From: Chthonomonadales bacterium
GTDB taxonomy: Bacteria; Armatimonadota; Chthonomonadetes; Chthonomonadales; CAJBBX01
DNA length: 46,097 nt
Direction: 5' to 3'
Assembly: GCA_013360745.1 (NCBI GenBank)
Contig: JABWBA010000020.1
Location: 1 to 46,097 of the forward strand
The notes below the pieces were generated by a model that saw nothing but the letters and a program-made list of their open reading frames with translations, had not been told where the DNA came from and ran no database searches. The position numbers were made by a program, and so were the translations under genes. This document shows, in pieces, positions 17,005-25,817 of the stretch (position 1 is the first letter of the stretch; the number at the start of each line of letters is the position of its first letter).

Positions 17005-17535
17005 ATGACTCGTAGGGCATGGTCCGGTCCCGGTCTAGGGATGCGCGCCCTGTTGTCGGCGGCGGCTGTCGCCATGGCGTTCGGGCTTCCAGGTTGCGGC
17101 GGAGGCGGTAACGGCGGCGGCGACGGCGGCGTTAAGGGAGTATGCGGGAGCCCGGCAGGTTCGACGACGCCTGTGCTGTGCGGACGCGTCATGAATGACA
17201 TGACAACGTCCCCGGCCGCGGGCGTAGAGGTCGTTCTCCGCTCTTCGACGGGAAGTGAGCTGCGGCGAACGACCACCACGGCGGATGGCTCGTTCAAGTT
17301 CAGCCCGGCCACGGGCGGCGCTCAGCTCGAGGTGATCCCATCGGCGGCATCCTACGCCGCTGGCATGGCCCGCTTCCAGAGCAAAGTCTACGATTTCGAT
17401 CTCCCGAACAAAGCCGGAACCGGGAAATGCTATATCGGCGCTACCGTGATCGCGGGGGATACCTCGGTCGGTATCGTCTATGTCTTCCCGAACTCCAGCC
17501 CGCCGCCGCCGCCCATGGGCGGTTGCCCGCGATAA
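17005..17535 (+). CDS. Lipoprotein with carboxypeptidase-regulatory-like (beta-sandwich) domain
   Basis: This is a predicted 176-aa lipoprotein. The signal sequence ends in the lipobox GLPGC followed by a Gly-rich linker (GGGGNGGGDGG). The domain from about residue 55 to 125 has the pattern LCGRVMND...AAGVEVVLRSSTGSELRRTTTTADGSF, typical of Ig-like carboxypeptidase-regulatory folds that decorate secreted proteins. The end is Pro-rich (SSPPPPPMGG). AGGAGG lies upstream of ATG 17005. It has its own promoter. The function is unknown; a structural or surface role is likely. Confidence 0.7.
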   Translation: MTRRAWSGPGLGMRALLSAAAVAMAFGLPGCGGGGNGGGDGGVKGVCGSPAGSTTPVLCGRVMNDMTTSPAAGVEVVLRSSTGSELRRTTTTADGSFKFSPATGGAQLEVIPSAASYAAGMARFQSKVYDFDLPNKAGTGKCYIGATVIAGDTSVGIVYVFPNSSPPPPPMGGCPR

Positions 17536-17615
17536 TAGGTCGCGGCGAATCGTCGATCCCTATCGAACGGTTCGGACTCGCCCCATGATCCCGGGATACC
17601 CCGGTTTGGTCTATG

Positions 17616-17640
17616 CCGCGGCAGCCTGTGGTTGCCGCGG
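17616..17640. terminator. GC-rich inverted repeat before the lptC-like gene
   Basis: An 8-bp stem, CCGCGGCA paired with TGCCGCGG, has a 9-nt loop and lies between the lipoprotein and the LptC-like gene. It has no T-tract. It could end transcription of the lipoprotein gene or lie in the leader of the next gene. Confidence 0.4.
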
Positions 17641-17649
17641 CGTTGTTTG

Positions 17650-18423
17650 ATGGCGCGGGCCTCCCGAGCCGCAGCGCTGCGGCTGATCCCGGTTTCCAGC
17701 GCTATGGCCATCCTCATCCTCCTATGGTTCGTATATCAGCGCGTACAGCAGTTCGATCCGTCCCGCCGAGCCGCCGGTGTCGATTCCGGCGCCGAGAGCT
17801 CGCTGACCGCTGAGGACGCCGTGGTTATCGCGCGAAAGGACGGACGTCCGATGTGGCGCCTGCACGTGGACCAGATCGGGCTGCAGCGGTTGCCGGACAG
17901 CGATCTGACGGATTTCCATACCGCTGAGTTTCGGCGCATCCGGAGCGGCGTGGTATACGGAACGCGCGGCGCCGATGCCTTCTTCAAGGCCAATGCGGCA
18001 ACGTATCGTAAAGCCATGCGCCGCCTGGAGGTCGACGGGGGCATCGAGATCAAGACCACCCGGAACGATCGCTTCTCTACACGACAGTGCGTGTGGACGG
18101 AAACGGATGACTTCGCCCGGTTTCCCCTGGGCGGCAACGCCGTTATCGACGGCAACCGGATCGAGGCTCCGGAGATGCTATACGCGACCGGAGAACGTCT
18201 GCTGCAATGCCCGCGCGGGGCGACGGCGAGGGTCCGTGGGCAAACGCTCTCCGCCGCGACGCTGGAATACAACGCCAACACCGCCTCCATCCTCTGCGGA
18301 GGTCCTGTCGCCGGATCATGGCGTGAGTTGGACTTCGTCGCGAACCGTGCGTCCCTGGACCTGAAGCGCAGGTCGATCCGCGCGAACAAAGGCTCTGTGA
18401 CGCTCCGTATGGATACTGAATGA
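17650..18423 (+). CDS. LptC-like periplasmic LPS-export protein
   Basis: This 257-aa protein has one N-terminal membrane anchor (SSAMAILILLWFVYQRVQ) and a periplasmic body, as in LptC, which passes LPS from LptF/G to LptA. The body has the LptC-like opening with repeated short beta stretches (GRPMWRLHVDQIGLQRL), then two longer jellyroll-like halves. LptC is poorly conserved, so the call rests mainly on topology and on the overlap with the LptA-like gene (ATGA at 18420). ATG 17650 is chosen; a TTG 18 nt upstream and an internal ATG just before the helix are alternatives. It is longer than E. coli LptC. Confidence 0.6.
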   Translation: MARASRAAALRLIPVSSAMAILILLWFVYQRVQQFDPSRRAAGVDSGAESSLTAEDAVVIARKDGRPMWRLHVDQIGLQRLPDSDLTDFHTAEFRRIRSGVVYGTRGADAFFKANAATYRKAMRRLEVDGGIEIKTTRNDRFSTRQCVWTETDDFARFPLGGNAVIDGNRIEAPEMLYATGERLLQCPRGATARVRGQTLSAATLEYNANTASILCGGPVAGSWRELDFVANRASLDLKRRSIRANKGSVTLRMDTE

Positions 18424-19418
18424 AGGCGCTGCGTCCTATCGATATCAGGCGTTCCGGCGCCGTGAGGCGACCGCGCGTATTCCGGCTGGTCACGGGCATC
18501 GCTCCCGTCGGGCTGCTGTCGACCGCGCTGTTCTGCGCGATGGCCCTCGGGCAGAAGCCGCCAGCCGCGACGCCCGCAACGAAAGAGACCCGGAGTGACG
18601 CCGGGGGCGCTGGACGACCGTGGAAGATCACCTTCGAGGAACTGACCCATAGCGACGCCACAGGCGAAGGGGACGCGCGGACCGTGGTGGCAACGTCCGA
18701 CGAGGGCATGGTTCTCAAGGCAGATATATTCCGGTGGAACGACAAACGGAAGACGGCCCACGCCACCGGCAACCTGCACATCGCCGATGATCAGGTTGAG
18801 GGCGCTGCGGACACAGCCGACATCGAGTATGTTCGGGACAAGAGACTGATCGTACTCAAGGGTCAGATCGCGTTCACCATCAAGCCTCGTAAGCCTGCGG
18901 CAACAGGTACGGGCGATGCGGCGGCCGCGACCCAGCCTCCAAACGAGAGCGGCGCCTCACCGGGCCCGACGACGGGCGCCGACGGAAAGCGCAAGTCGGA
19001 CGACGAAGAGGCGGGCCTCCGGGATTATCCGATCACCGTCACCTGCGATCAGATCAACTACGAATACGCCCGTGACAAACGGCATGCTGTGATCACCGGC
19101 AACTTCAAGGCCGTACAGAAGCTGAACGATAGCACGCGAACCCTCACCGCCCAATCGGCCGAATGGTTCGGTCCCGACGAGAAGCTCGTGCTCAAGCCGC
19201 CGGTCCACATGGAAGACACCAGAGGCCGTCAGGGCGATACCGACGAGGAAGTGGTGATCATGACCCGCAGCGGCAGTGAATCGCTGAAGCTCCGGAAAGG
19301 TGTCTATTCGATGCCGGCGGAGAGTGACGATCAACCGACCCGCCCGGGAACCGACGCTAAGGGATCCCCAACCCGGCGCGAAGGCCCTCCGCCGTCACCT
19401 GCCCGAGCCCGTCCTTGA
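18420..19418 (+). CDS. LptA/OstA-like periplasmic LPS transport protein, two OstA repeats
   Basis: This 332-aa protein is predicted to be exported through the N-terminal hydrophobic segment GLLSTALFCAMALG. Two OstA-type beta-jellyroll repeats are visible: about residues 90-160 (ADIFRWNDKRKTAHATGNLH...YVRDKRLIVLKG) and about 200-285 (DQINYEYARDKRHAVITGNF...GPDEKLVLKPPVHM). They are joined by a Pro/Ala/Gly-rich linker, and the tail is Pro-rich. LptA proteins with more than one jellyroll could span a longer periplasmic distance than the single-domain E. coli protein. It is coupled to the LptC-like gene by an ATGA overlap. Confidence 0.75.
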   Translation: MKALRPIDIRRSGAVRRPRVFRLVTGIAPVGLLSTALFCAMALGQKPPAATPATKETRSDAGGAGRPWKITFEELTHSDATGEGDARTVVATSDEGMVLKADIFRWNDKRKTAHATGNLHIADDQVEGAADTADIEYVRDKRLIVLKGQIAFTIKPRKPAATGTGDAAAATQPPNESGASPGPTTGADGKRKSDDEEAGLRDYPITVTCDQINYEYARDKRHAVITGNFKAVQKLNDSTRTLTAQSAEWFGPDEKLVLKPPVHMEDTRGRQGDTDEEVVIMTRSGSESLKLRKGVYSMPAESDDQPTRPGTDAKGSPTRREGPPPSPARARP

Positions 19419-19442
19419 CGATCACCGCTCCCATGGGGTCGG

Positions 19443-19448
19443 TATAAT
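19443..19448 (+). promoter_or_regulatory. -10 box TATAAT directly before the VKOR start
   Basis: A perfect TATAAT lies 9 nt ahead of the GTG start at 19458. The transcript would start within about 3 nt of the start codon, giving a leaderless or near-leaderless message. A short GGAG between them could still act as a ribosome site. No good -35 is seen at 17 bp; a TTGACG sits 22 bp upstream. Confidence 0.45.
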
Positions 19449-19457
19449 GGAGCCTCC

Positions 19458-19928
19458 GTGAGACTAGCAGCGACCACATCCAATCGGATCGTCTTCGTCC
19501 TGGCCCTGGCCGGAGCAGCGGTGTCCCTCTATTTGACGCTTGCGCATATGAACTATTTATCCCTGTCCTGCGGTGAGATCTCCGGATGCGCCGATGTCGC
19601 CGCCCACCCGTCCGCGCGCGGTTTCGGCATTCCCGGCCTCGAAGCCGTTCCGACCGCGGTCTTCGGCTTCGGCATGTTCATAACCATGGCAGCCCTGAGT
19701 TTCTGGCGCGTTGTGGCGTCGGGGCAACGGCAGACGCTGATCGCGGCTCGGATCCAAAGCGTCGTTGCAGGGCTGGCGCTCCTTGTCGCCGCCTACCTCA
19801 CCTATCTCGAAGCCTATGTCATCCGCGCGTGGTGCCAGTGGTGCATCCTTACGGCGGTGATCATTGTCCTGATGACCCTGGCGCTCAGCCTCGCTCGACG
19901 AGATCCAACGGAGACACTCAGTATATGA
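19458..19928 (+). CDS. VKOR-family disulfide-bond-forming oxidoreductase
   Basis: This 156-aa integral membrane protein is a bacterial homologue of vitamin K epoxide reductase, which re-oxidises DsbA using quinone and thus replaces DsbB. Four membrane helices are visible. The loop cysteines are C38 and C44 (LSCGEISGCADV), and the catalytic CxxC is WCQWC (C126, C129). The start is GTG 19458. It overlaps the DsbA-like gene by ATGA, which is the standard functional pair. It has no fused thioredoxin domain, unlike cyanobacterial VKOR. Confidence 0.92.
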   Translation: MRLAATTSNRIVFVLALAGAAVSLYLTLAHMNYLSLSCGEISGCADVAAHPSARGFGIPGLEAVPTAVFGFGMFITMAALSFWRVVASGQRQTLIAARIQSVVAGLALLVAAYLTYLEAYVIRAWCQWCILTAVIIVLMTLALSLARRDPTETLSI

Positions 19929-20650
19929 ACAAAGGCGAACTCAAGCTATTCCTGGGCATCCTTGCCATTGCGATCGCTCTCGCATCGGTCACCCTGTATC
20001 CCACGTTCGTCTCTTCCCGAGCCGATAATCAGACCGGTCCCATCGTCATCAAGGATCCGATCAAGGCCCGCGTAACGCGCAAGGACCTGTTTCCGGAGGG
20101 CGCCTGGTACAAGGGCAAGAAGGACGCTCCGATCCTCGTCGTGGAGTTCGCCGATTACCAGTGTCCCATGTGCGCCACCGCTGTGGAGCAGATGAAGAAG
20201 ATCCTCGCGAAGCATCCCGATGAAGTCTGCTATGTCTTCCACGGCATCCAGATCCAGGCCACCCACCGGAACGCCCTGATTATGGCTCAGGCTGCGGAGG
20301 CCGCTGGCCTGCAGGGCAAGTACTGGGAAATGCACGAGGCGCTCTTCAAAAAACAACGGGATTTCGTGACCCTACCCGAAGTGGACGCGATCGATGCGGT
20401 CACGGAGATCGCCAAGAGTATCGGGCTGGACATGATGCGATTCGGGGCGGACCTCCGGGGCTCTACGGCAACGCGAGCGCAGGAGCGGTCGGGCAAGATC
20501 GCCATCCGGGCAGAGGTCCAGAGCACGCCGTGCTTTTTTATCCTGCGGGAAGACAAGTCTACGCTGAAACTGCAGTCGCTTCGGGAGCTCGTAAACTGGT
20601 TTGATAAACTCGACAAGGGCCAGCAGGCCGCGAACAAGCCAGCCAGATGA
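19925..20650 (+). CDS. DsbA-like thioredoxin-fold oxidoreductase (membrane-anchored)
   Basis: This 241-aa periplasmic thiol oxidase introduces disulfides into exported proteins and is recycled by the upstream VKOR. It has an N-terminal anchor (LFLGILAIAIALASVTLY) and the CPMC active site at C80-C83, following LVVEFADYQ. The cis-Pro loop reads VQSTPCFFI, with Cys where Thr is usual. This extra Cys next to the active site could affect reactivity. It is closest to the thioredoxin_4 (DsbG/DsbA-like) class. A GGAG lies about 12 nt before the ATG. The stop overlaps the SDR start. Confidence 0.88.
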   Translation: MNKGELKLFLGILAIAIALASVTLYPTFVSSRADNQTGPIVIKDPIKARVTRKDLFPEGAWYKGKKDAPILVVEFADYQCPMCATAVEQMKKILAKHPDEVCYVFHGIQIQATHRNALIMAQAAEAAGLQGKYWEMHEALFKKQRDFVTLPEVDAIDAVTEIAKSIGLDMMRFGADLRGSTATRAQERSGKIAIRAEVQSTPCFFILREDKSTLKLQSLRELVNWFDKLDKGQQAANKPAR

Positions 20651-21441
20651 ACCTCGCACTCACCGATCGAGTCGCCATGGTCGCCGCCGCAAGCAAGGGG
20701 ATCGGATTCGCCGCAGCGCAGGCTCTGGCAAGCGAAGGTTGTCGGGTTTCCATCTGCGCCCGAAACGAAGAGACCCTGTCACGGGCCGTCAACGAGATCG
20801 AGCGCCAAGCCGGTACAGGCCGCGCCGTCGGCGTTGTCGCGGATGTCAGCCTGCCCGACGATCTTGAGCGATGGCATCGGGACACCGTCGGCCGCTTCGG
20901 ACCTGTCGACATACTGGTGACGAACACGGGCGGACCGCCCGCTGCCCGGTTCATGGACCTGACGGACGATCAGTGGGAAGCCGGGGTGCAGAGCACCCTG
21001 ATGAACGTGGTCCGGTTGTCGCGGCTGGCGCTCCCGGACATGATCGCTCGCGGTTGGGGCAGGATCATCCATCTGACCTCTCTCGTGGCCAAGCATCCTG
21101 CCGACGACCTGACGATCTCCACCACGCTCCGAACGGGCATTTCCGCACTGACGCGCACCCAATCCAACCAGCTCGCCGGACGGGGGGTGCTCGTCAACGC
21201 GGTCCTCCCCGGCAATACCATGACGGATCGGGCGATTCACCTGGCCCGGGTTCGATCCGAGGCTCAGGGGATCACGATGGAAGAGGCGCTCGAAGCCGCG
21301 GCGCGCGCCATCCCTGCCGGCCGTCTTGCGAGGCCCGAGGAGATCGCTGCGGCGATCGTGTTTCTGGCCTCCGAAGCCGCGTCGTACATCACGGGCGTCT
21401 CGCTGCTCGTCGACGGAGGTTCAGCCCAGTGTCCGATCTAG
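20647..21441 (+). CDS. Short-chain dehydrogenase-like protein with altered catalytic residues
   Basis: This 264-aa protein has an SDR/FabG-like Rossmann fold. The cofactor motif is AAASKGIGFAAA (residues 13-24) and NTGG replaces NNAG near residue 93. Ser145 is present, but the Tyr and Lys of the YxxxK motif are replaced by Ser158 and Arg162 (TISTTLRTG). An SNxxR-like version of this segment is known in one BKR-like SDR branch, so this looks family-wide rather than a local mutation. The usual ketoreductase chemistry is unlikely. The C-terminal GVSLLVDGG is classical. It overlaps both neighbours. Confidence 0.85.
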   Translation: MNLALTDRVAMVAAASKGIGFAAAQALASEGCRVSICARNEETLSRAVNEIERQAGTGRAVGVVADVSLPDDLERWHRDTVGRFGPVDILVTNTGGPPAARFMDLTDDQWEAGVQSTLMNVVRLSRLALPDMIARGWGRIIHLTSLVAKHPADDLTISTTLRTGISALTRTQSNQLAGRGVLVNAVLPGNTMTDRAIHLARVRSEAQGITMEEALEAAARAIPAGRLARPEEIAAAIVFLASEAASYITGVSLLVDGGSAQCPI

Positions 21442-22754
21442 GAGCCCGATCGTACCTTCGGCCTCGGCCAGGATACGTCATCGTCGCGTGCGCCGCGATC
21501 ACCATCCTTTGCGGCGCCATCGCAGCCCCGCCGTCGCTCATCCTTGGCCAGACGCCCGCGGAGTTTGCCCAGCGGAGAGAACGGCTTCGCAGCGCGCTGG
21601 ACGGCATTCTGCTCGTACCCTCTTCCGTAACGACAACGGATCGGGAGCGCTTTCGTGCCGACAACGACCTCGTCTATTTAACGGGGCTGGAGCTCTCCAG
21701 CGGCATGCTGGCGCTCCTGCCCAACGGTGCGGAGGGCGATGCGAAGGTCCTTCTCTTCGTGAACAGGCGATGGGGCGGACCTACGCTGGATCGGGTGAAG
21801 GAGGATTCTGGCCTCTCCGATGTCTACGATTACCGAGAGGCCTGGGAGCGGCTAAAACCGATCATCGGCCGGATACCAAAGGTCTACGTGGCCGGCAGCC
21901 GGGCTGATCGGACCGCCATGGAGCCCGACGGAGGCCTCGAAGCGTACGTGCGGGCGCAACAGCCAGACGGCCGGGTTCTCAACGGCAACCCGTTGATCCA
22001 CAACCTCCGTGTGGTCAAGAGCGACGGCGAGATCGCCAACATCAAGGCGGCCGTGCGCGCAACGGTCGAAGGCATGCGTCGGGGCGCGGCCCGGATTCGT
22101 CCGGGAACCTCCGAACTCTCTGTCGAGGGGGCGGTTCTGGCGGGTTTTCGAGAGGGCAACGCCCCCAGAGAGGCGTTCCCCTGCATCGTGGGCGCCGGCC
22201 CCAACTCCGTGGATCTGCATCACGATCCGACGGAGCGATCCATGCGCAGCGGCGAGACCGTCGTGGTCGACATCGGCGCGGAGGTCCACTACTACGCCGC
22301 CGACATCACCCGAACCTTTCCCGTAGGCGGGAGGTTTTCGCCCCGCGCGCGGGAGCTCTACAACGCCGTTCTGCAGGTTCAGCGGGACTGTGAACAGTAC
22401 GTCAAGCCGGGCAAAACGACCTGGGGCGAGCTCGATTCCTACGCGCGCGCTCAGCTTCGCCAATCGAGGCTTCGAGGCACAACGTCCTCGAATGATCTTG
22501 AGACGCTCGATCGGTTCTTAACCCACTATATCGGGCACTACATCGGCATGGATGTGCATGATGTCGGCCAGTCGGCCAGCCCGATACCGGTGGGGAGCGT
22601 GCTCGCGATCGAGCCGGGCGTCTACATCCCGGCGGAGAATATCGGCATCAGGATCGAGGATAATTATCTCGTGACGGAGACGGGTCTCGTTCGACTCTCA
22701 GAGGCTCTGCCTCGAGATGCCGACGACATCGAACGAATGGTGCGCCGGCGTTAG
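21429..22754 (+). CDS. Aminopeptidase P-like metallopeptidase (M24B), exported
   Basis: This 441-aa Xaa-Pro aminopeptidase releases N-terminal residues before proline. It starts with GTG 21429 with GGAGGT 8 nt upstream and overlaps the SDR gene by 13 nt. An N-terminal hydrophobic segment (YVIVACAAITILCGAIAAPP) suggests export. The N-terminal creatinase-like domain precedes the M24 fold. All five metal ligands are in place: Asp in VVVDIGAE, Asp in AADITRTF, His in HYIGHYIG, Glu in AIEPGVYI and Glu in RIEDNYLV. It sits 8 nt from the convergent UPF0182 gene. Confidence 0.92.
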   Translation: MSDLGARSYLRPRPGYVIVACAAITILCGAIAAPPSLILGQTPAEFAQRRERLRSALDGILLVPSSVTTTDRERFRADNDLVYLTGLELSSGMLALLPNGAEGDAKVLLFVNRRWGGPTLDRVKEDSGLSDVYDYREAWERLKPIIGRIPKVYVAGSRADRTAMEPDGGLEAYVRAQQPDGRVLNGNPLIHNLRVVKSDGEIANIKAAVRATVEGMRRGAARIRPGTSELSVEGAVLAGFREGNAPREAFPCIVGAGPNSVDLHHDPTERSMRSGETVVVDIGAEVHYYAADITRTFPVGGRFSPRARELYNAVLQVQRDCEQYVKPGKTTWGELDSYARAQLRQSRLRGTTSSNDLETLDRFLTHYIGHYIGMDVHDVGQSASPIPVGSVLAIEPGVYIPAENIGIRIEDNYLVTETGLVRLSEALPRDADDIERMVRRR

Positions 22755-22762
22755 CCGCTGCC

Positions 22763-25606
22763 TCATCGCCGGCTTTTCAGCTCCTCGAGCGCGGCGCCGA
22801 GCTCATCCAGGATCCGATCGTACGCCTTCTGCTGGGCCCGAGCGCGCTCATAGGCGTCACGGGCGCGCTCCAGCGGATCCCCGACAGCCGGTTGGGCTCC
22901 CCGTGTCGTCGCTCGTATCGGCGCGGACTGTTGATCAGCAATAAGACCTGGAGAAGCGCTCGCCGGGCCCGTTGAGCTGAGCGCCGCCACAGCTTTCTCC
23001 AGGGTCGGCTCCATGACGATGCGATCGCCCGTCGCCAGCACAACCTGGGTCACCTCGGGGATCCGGGCCGCGGTCGAAGCCGCAGCCTGCACATAGAGCG
23101 GCAGGGCGTACAGGATCGAGCGGCCGACCGGAATGGCCAGCAGGTTGCCCCACGAGACCCGGGAACCTCGCTGCCCCAGAAGCGTCACGGTCTGAGAAAT
23201 CTCCTCCTGGGAACTGATCTGCGCCATGATCTGCTGCGGCCCGTTGACGTTGGTGCCCTTAGGATAGCGGTAGACCAGCAGTTCGCCGTAATCCTCAGGA
23301 TCGCATTTCGCGCACATCCAGCCGGAGAGGTTCTGCGTCCGGAGCGGCGTGAACGGGGTCATCAACAGGAACTCCGTGGTATCGCTGCCCGGCAAGCGTA
23401 CGTTGATGTAGTAGGGCGTCATCCGCGCGCCAGTCTGGTCGGTATCCTCCGCTGCGGCTCCCGGATCGGACGGAACCTCCCATTGATCCTCCTTGCCGTA
23501 GTATGCCCTCGGATCCGACATATGGTAGATCGTGTAGATATCCCGCTGGATTCGGAACAGGTCCTCGGGATAGCGCAGATGGGCCCGAAGGCCGGCAGGC
23601 ATCCGATCGATCGATTGTACAAGTCGCGGGAAGACGCGACGCCACAGCCGCAGGATCGGGTCCTCGGGATCCACCGCATAGAGCCGCACCGTACCATCGT
23701 AGGCGTCCACGACCGCCTTGACGGAGTTGCGGATGTAGTTGAAGCTCTGAGTCGCCGCGTAGGCGCCCATGCCGACTTCCGTCTGCCGTGCATAGGGATA
23801 CCGGTGCGTCACCGTATAGCCGTCCATGATCCAGACGAGGCGTCCCTGATGCACCACGACGTAGGGGTCGTTATCCCAGTTCAGGAACGGCGCCAGCGTC
23901 TGGACTCGCTCCCGGATGTTGCGTCGGAAGAGAACCTTGCTCTCCGGAGTCAGATCGCTCGACAAGAGCATGTTCGCATCCCCGAGTCGCACAGACCACA
24001 TCAGACGGTTAAAGGCGCCGCCGATCCGAGTTCCGCCCTTGCCCGCGTATCGGGTGAGCTTGTTCCCCTTCGGGCTGGGATAGTCCAGCTCATCCTGTTT
24101 GGTGCCGACAATAACATAGCCCTCCGGCAGCTCACCGTAGTAGATCTCCGGCCGACGCAGCTGCAGCTCCGGCCATTTCGTCTCGACCGGCAGCTGGCCC
24201 ATGAAGTACTCGGGCAGCCCCTCGCTGTTGACCTTGTTGACGGGGCTCATGACAGCGCCGTATCCATGCGTATACTGCAGCCGAAGGTTGATCCACGTAC
24301 GCGCCTGTGTCGGGATTCCGTCGGAGTAGATCTCGCGCGGGGCAAGCATCACCTGCCGATTCACGCCCCCGAGCGCATATCGGTCGACGTCGATATTGAA
24401 GTCCCCCGTCGTGTAGCTGGCGTATGCGGGCAATCGGAACCGGTAGTAGGTTTTGAGCGCCTGCTTGGCCTCGAAGACCGCGCCGAGCTGAGGCCAGTCC
24501 CAGAGGCGGATATTCTGGATCGTTTCCGCGTCCTGTTCGAGATCCTCCCGTTTCAGCGTGTCGACACCGTCGATCGCTTGCTCCCTCACGCGATCCAGCC
24601 CGTAGGCCTTCCGGGTGAACTCGATGTCATGGGCGATGTACGCCTTTTCGGCGCTGAACTGGTTTGGGACCACCCGGAACCGCTGGATAAATCCCGGCCA
24701 CAGTCCGGCGACGATCAGAGAACCTGCGGCCCAGGCCGCGAGCCCGCCCATAGGGAGAGCGAAGGGCTTACCCCGCCGCATATTGGCAAGACACAGCGCG
24801 GACACGAGCAGCATCAGCGCCGTCTGGATCAGCTGACCCGGCGCCCGGGCATGGACATCCGTGTAGCCGGCTCCGACGAACGCTCCGTTATTGGCCCCGA
24901 GGATGTCGTAGCGCGCGAGCCAGTGCCCCCACGCCCACAGAGCGGCAAAGACCGCGAAGAGCCCGAGCAGATGCTGGCGAACGCCCGCAGGCAGCGCCGC
25001 CAGCGAACCGCCCATGAAGTCCGCCGCCCGTTCGCCGTAATGGATGATCAGCGCTCCAGCCGCAGAGGCGCCGAACGTGAAGAGAAGCCAGCCCTGAAGG
25101 TAGCTGAGGAAGGGCAGGCGGAAGACGTAGAACCCCACATCCCGAGCGAAGATCGGATCCCGCACGCCGAACGGCACGGATCGGGTGAACTGCAGGTACT
25201 CCGACCAGTGCGTCGTAGCGTTCCCGCCCGCAAGGAACGCCAGTACGACCGCCCCGCCGATGCCCAGCCAGCGAGTCGCCACCCTGGCGACGTAGGCGTA
25301 CACCTCCCGCTCCGGATCGACATAGCGGGTCGTCGTACCCGGGGCGCTGATCCTCCCCGCTAACCAGATATTGAAATAAAACAGGAGAAAGAAGAGCAGT
25401 CCGAAGCCGAAGAAGAGCGTCAGACGAACGCCCAGGACGGTAAGAAAGACATCCGAGCGGCCCGTCTCCCGAAACCACTGCGCATCCGTATAGAGACGCG
25501 TGACCTGGTATCCGAACAGGATCAGCACGCCGACGGTGATGGCCAGCCCGGCCCGTAATGCCCGAAGCCACGGCGCCGCATCTCGCCCCGTACGATCGAC
25601 TCTCAT
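22763..25606 (-). CDS. UPF0182 (COG1615) large membrane protein of unknown function
   Basis: This 947-aa protein belongs to a family known from Actinobacteria, Cyanobacteria and others, whose role is unknown. The N-terminal third (to about residue 330) has about seven membrane helices, beginning with TVGVLILFGYQVTRLY and including a long DAQWFRETG-type loop typical of the family. A very large extracytoplasmic domain follows, with the conserved region FSAEKAYIAHDIEFTRKAYG and LRLQYTHGYGAVMSPVN, and later DPYVVVHQGRLVWI and LIGRSILY-like repeats. The C-terminus (after about residue 890) is a charged, possibly coiled tail rich in Arg, Glu and Ala. ATG 25606 has GGGAGGT upstream; an upstream start at 25696 is less likely. 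Confidence 0.92.
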   Translation of the reverse strand: MRVDRTGRDAAPWLRALRAGLAITVGVLILFGYQVTRLYTDAQWFRETGRSDVFLTVLGVRLTLFFGFGLLFFLLFYFNIWLAGRISAPGTTTRYVDPEREVYAYVARVATRWLGIGGAVVLAFLAGGNATTHWSEYLQFTRSVPFGVRDPIFARDVGFYVFRLPFLSYLQGWLLFTFGASAAGALIIHYGERAADFMGGSLAALPAGVRQHLLGLFAVFAALWAWGHWLARYDILGANNGAFVGAGYTDVHARAPGQLIQTALMLLVSALCLANMRRGKPFALPMGGLAAWAAGSLIVAGLWPGFIQRFRVVPNQFSAEKAYIAHDIEFTRKAYGLDRVREQAIDGVDTLKREDLEQDAETIQNIRLWDWPQLGAVFEAKQALKTYYRFRLPAYASYTTGDFNIDVDRYALGGVNRQVMLAPREIYSDGIPTQARTWINLRLQYTHGYGAVMSPVNKVNSEGLPEYFMGQLPVETKWPELQLRRPEIYYGELPEGYVIVGTKQDELDYPSPKGNKLTRYAGKGGTRIGGAFNRLMWSVRLGDANMLLSSDLTPESKVLFRRNIRERVQTLAPFLNWDNDPYVVVHQGRLVWIMDGYTVTHRYPYARQTEVGMGAYAATQSFNYIRNSVKAVVDAYDGTVRLYAVDPEDPILRLWRRVFPRLVQSIDRMPAGLRAHLRYPEDLFRIQRDIYTIYHMSDPRAYYGKEDQWEVPSDPGAAAEDTDQTGARMTPYYINVRLPGSDTTEFLLMTPFTPLRTQNLSGWMCAKCDPEDYGELLVYRYPKGTNVNGPQQIMAQISSQEEISQTVTLLGQRGSRVSWGNLLAIPVGRSILYALPLYVQAAASTAARIPEVTQVVLATGDRIVMEPTLEKAVAALSSTGPASASPGLIADQQSAPIRATTRGAQPAVGDPLERARDAYERARAQQKAYDRILDELGAALEELKSRR

Positions 25607-25656
25607 CGGCACCTCCCATCCGACCGCCGACGATGACAGCCGGCTCTTCGGCGCAG

Positions 25657-25662
25657 AGTATA
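25657..25662 (-). promoter_or_regulatory. -10 box TATACT for UPF0182
   Basis: TATACT on the minus strand lies about 50 nt upstream of the UPF0182 ATG. The -35 at the 17-bp distance is not recognisable. The placement fits a promoter for this gene. Confidence 0.35.
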
Positions 25663-25817
25663 ACACACCCGCAGCAACTCCGGCGGTGGGGCCCATCGGT
25701 CAGGAACGGGGAGATCAGTCGGGTCGCCCGGTTCAGGGAGTCCATGCGGCACGCGCAGCGTGAGAGCATGTGCGGGGCCTCTCCGGCCCCGTTCGTCGTC
25801 GTTAGGGGGCACAGGCA

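Noticed and set aside
23483-25363. Long plus-strand open frame of 626 codons opposite UPF0182
   Set aside because: It lies entirely inside UPF0182, which shows clear family motifs and a ribosome site; the plus-strand translation is Arg/Asp/His-rich and lacks any domain.
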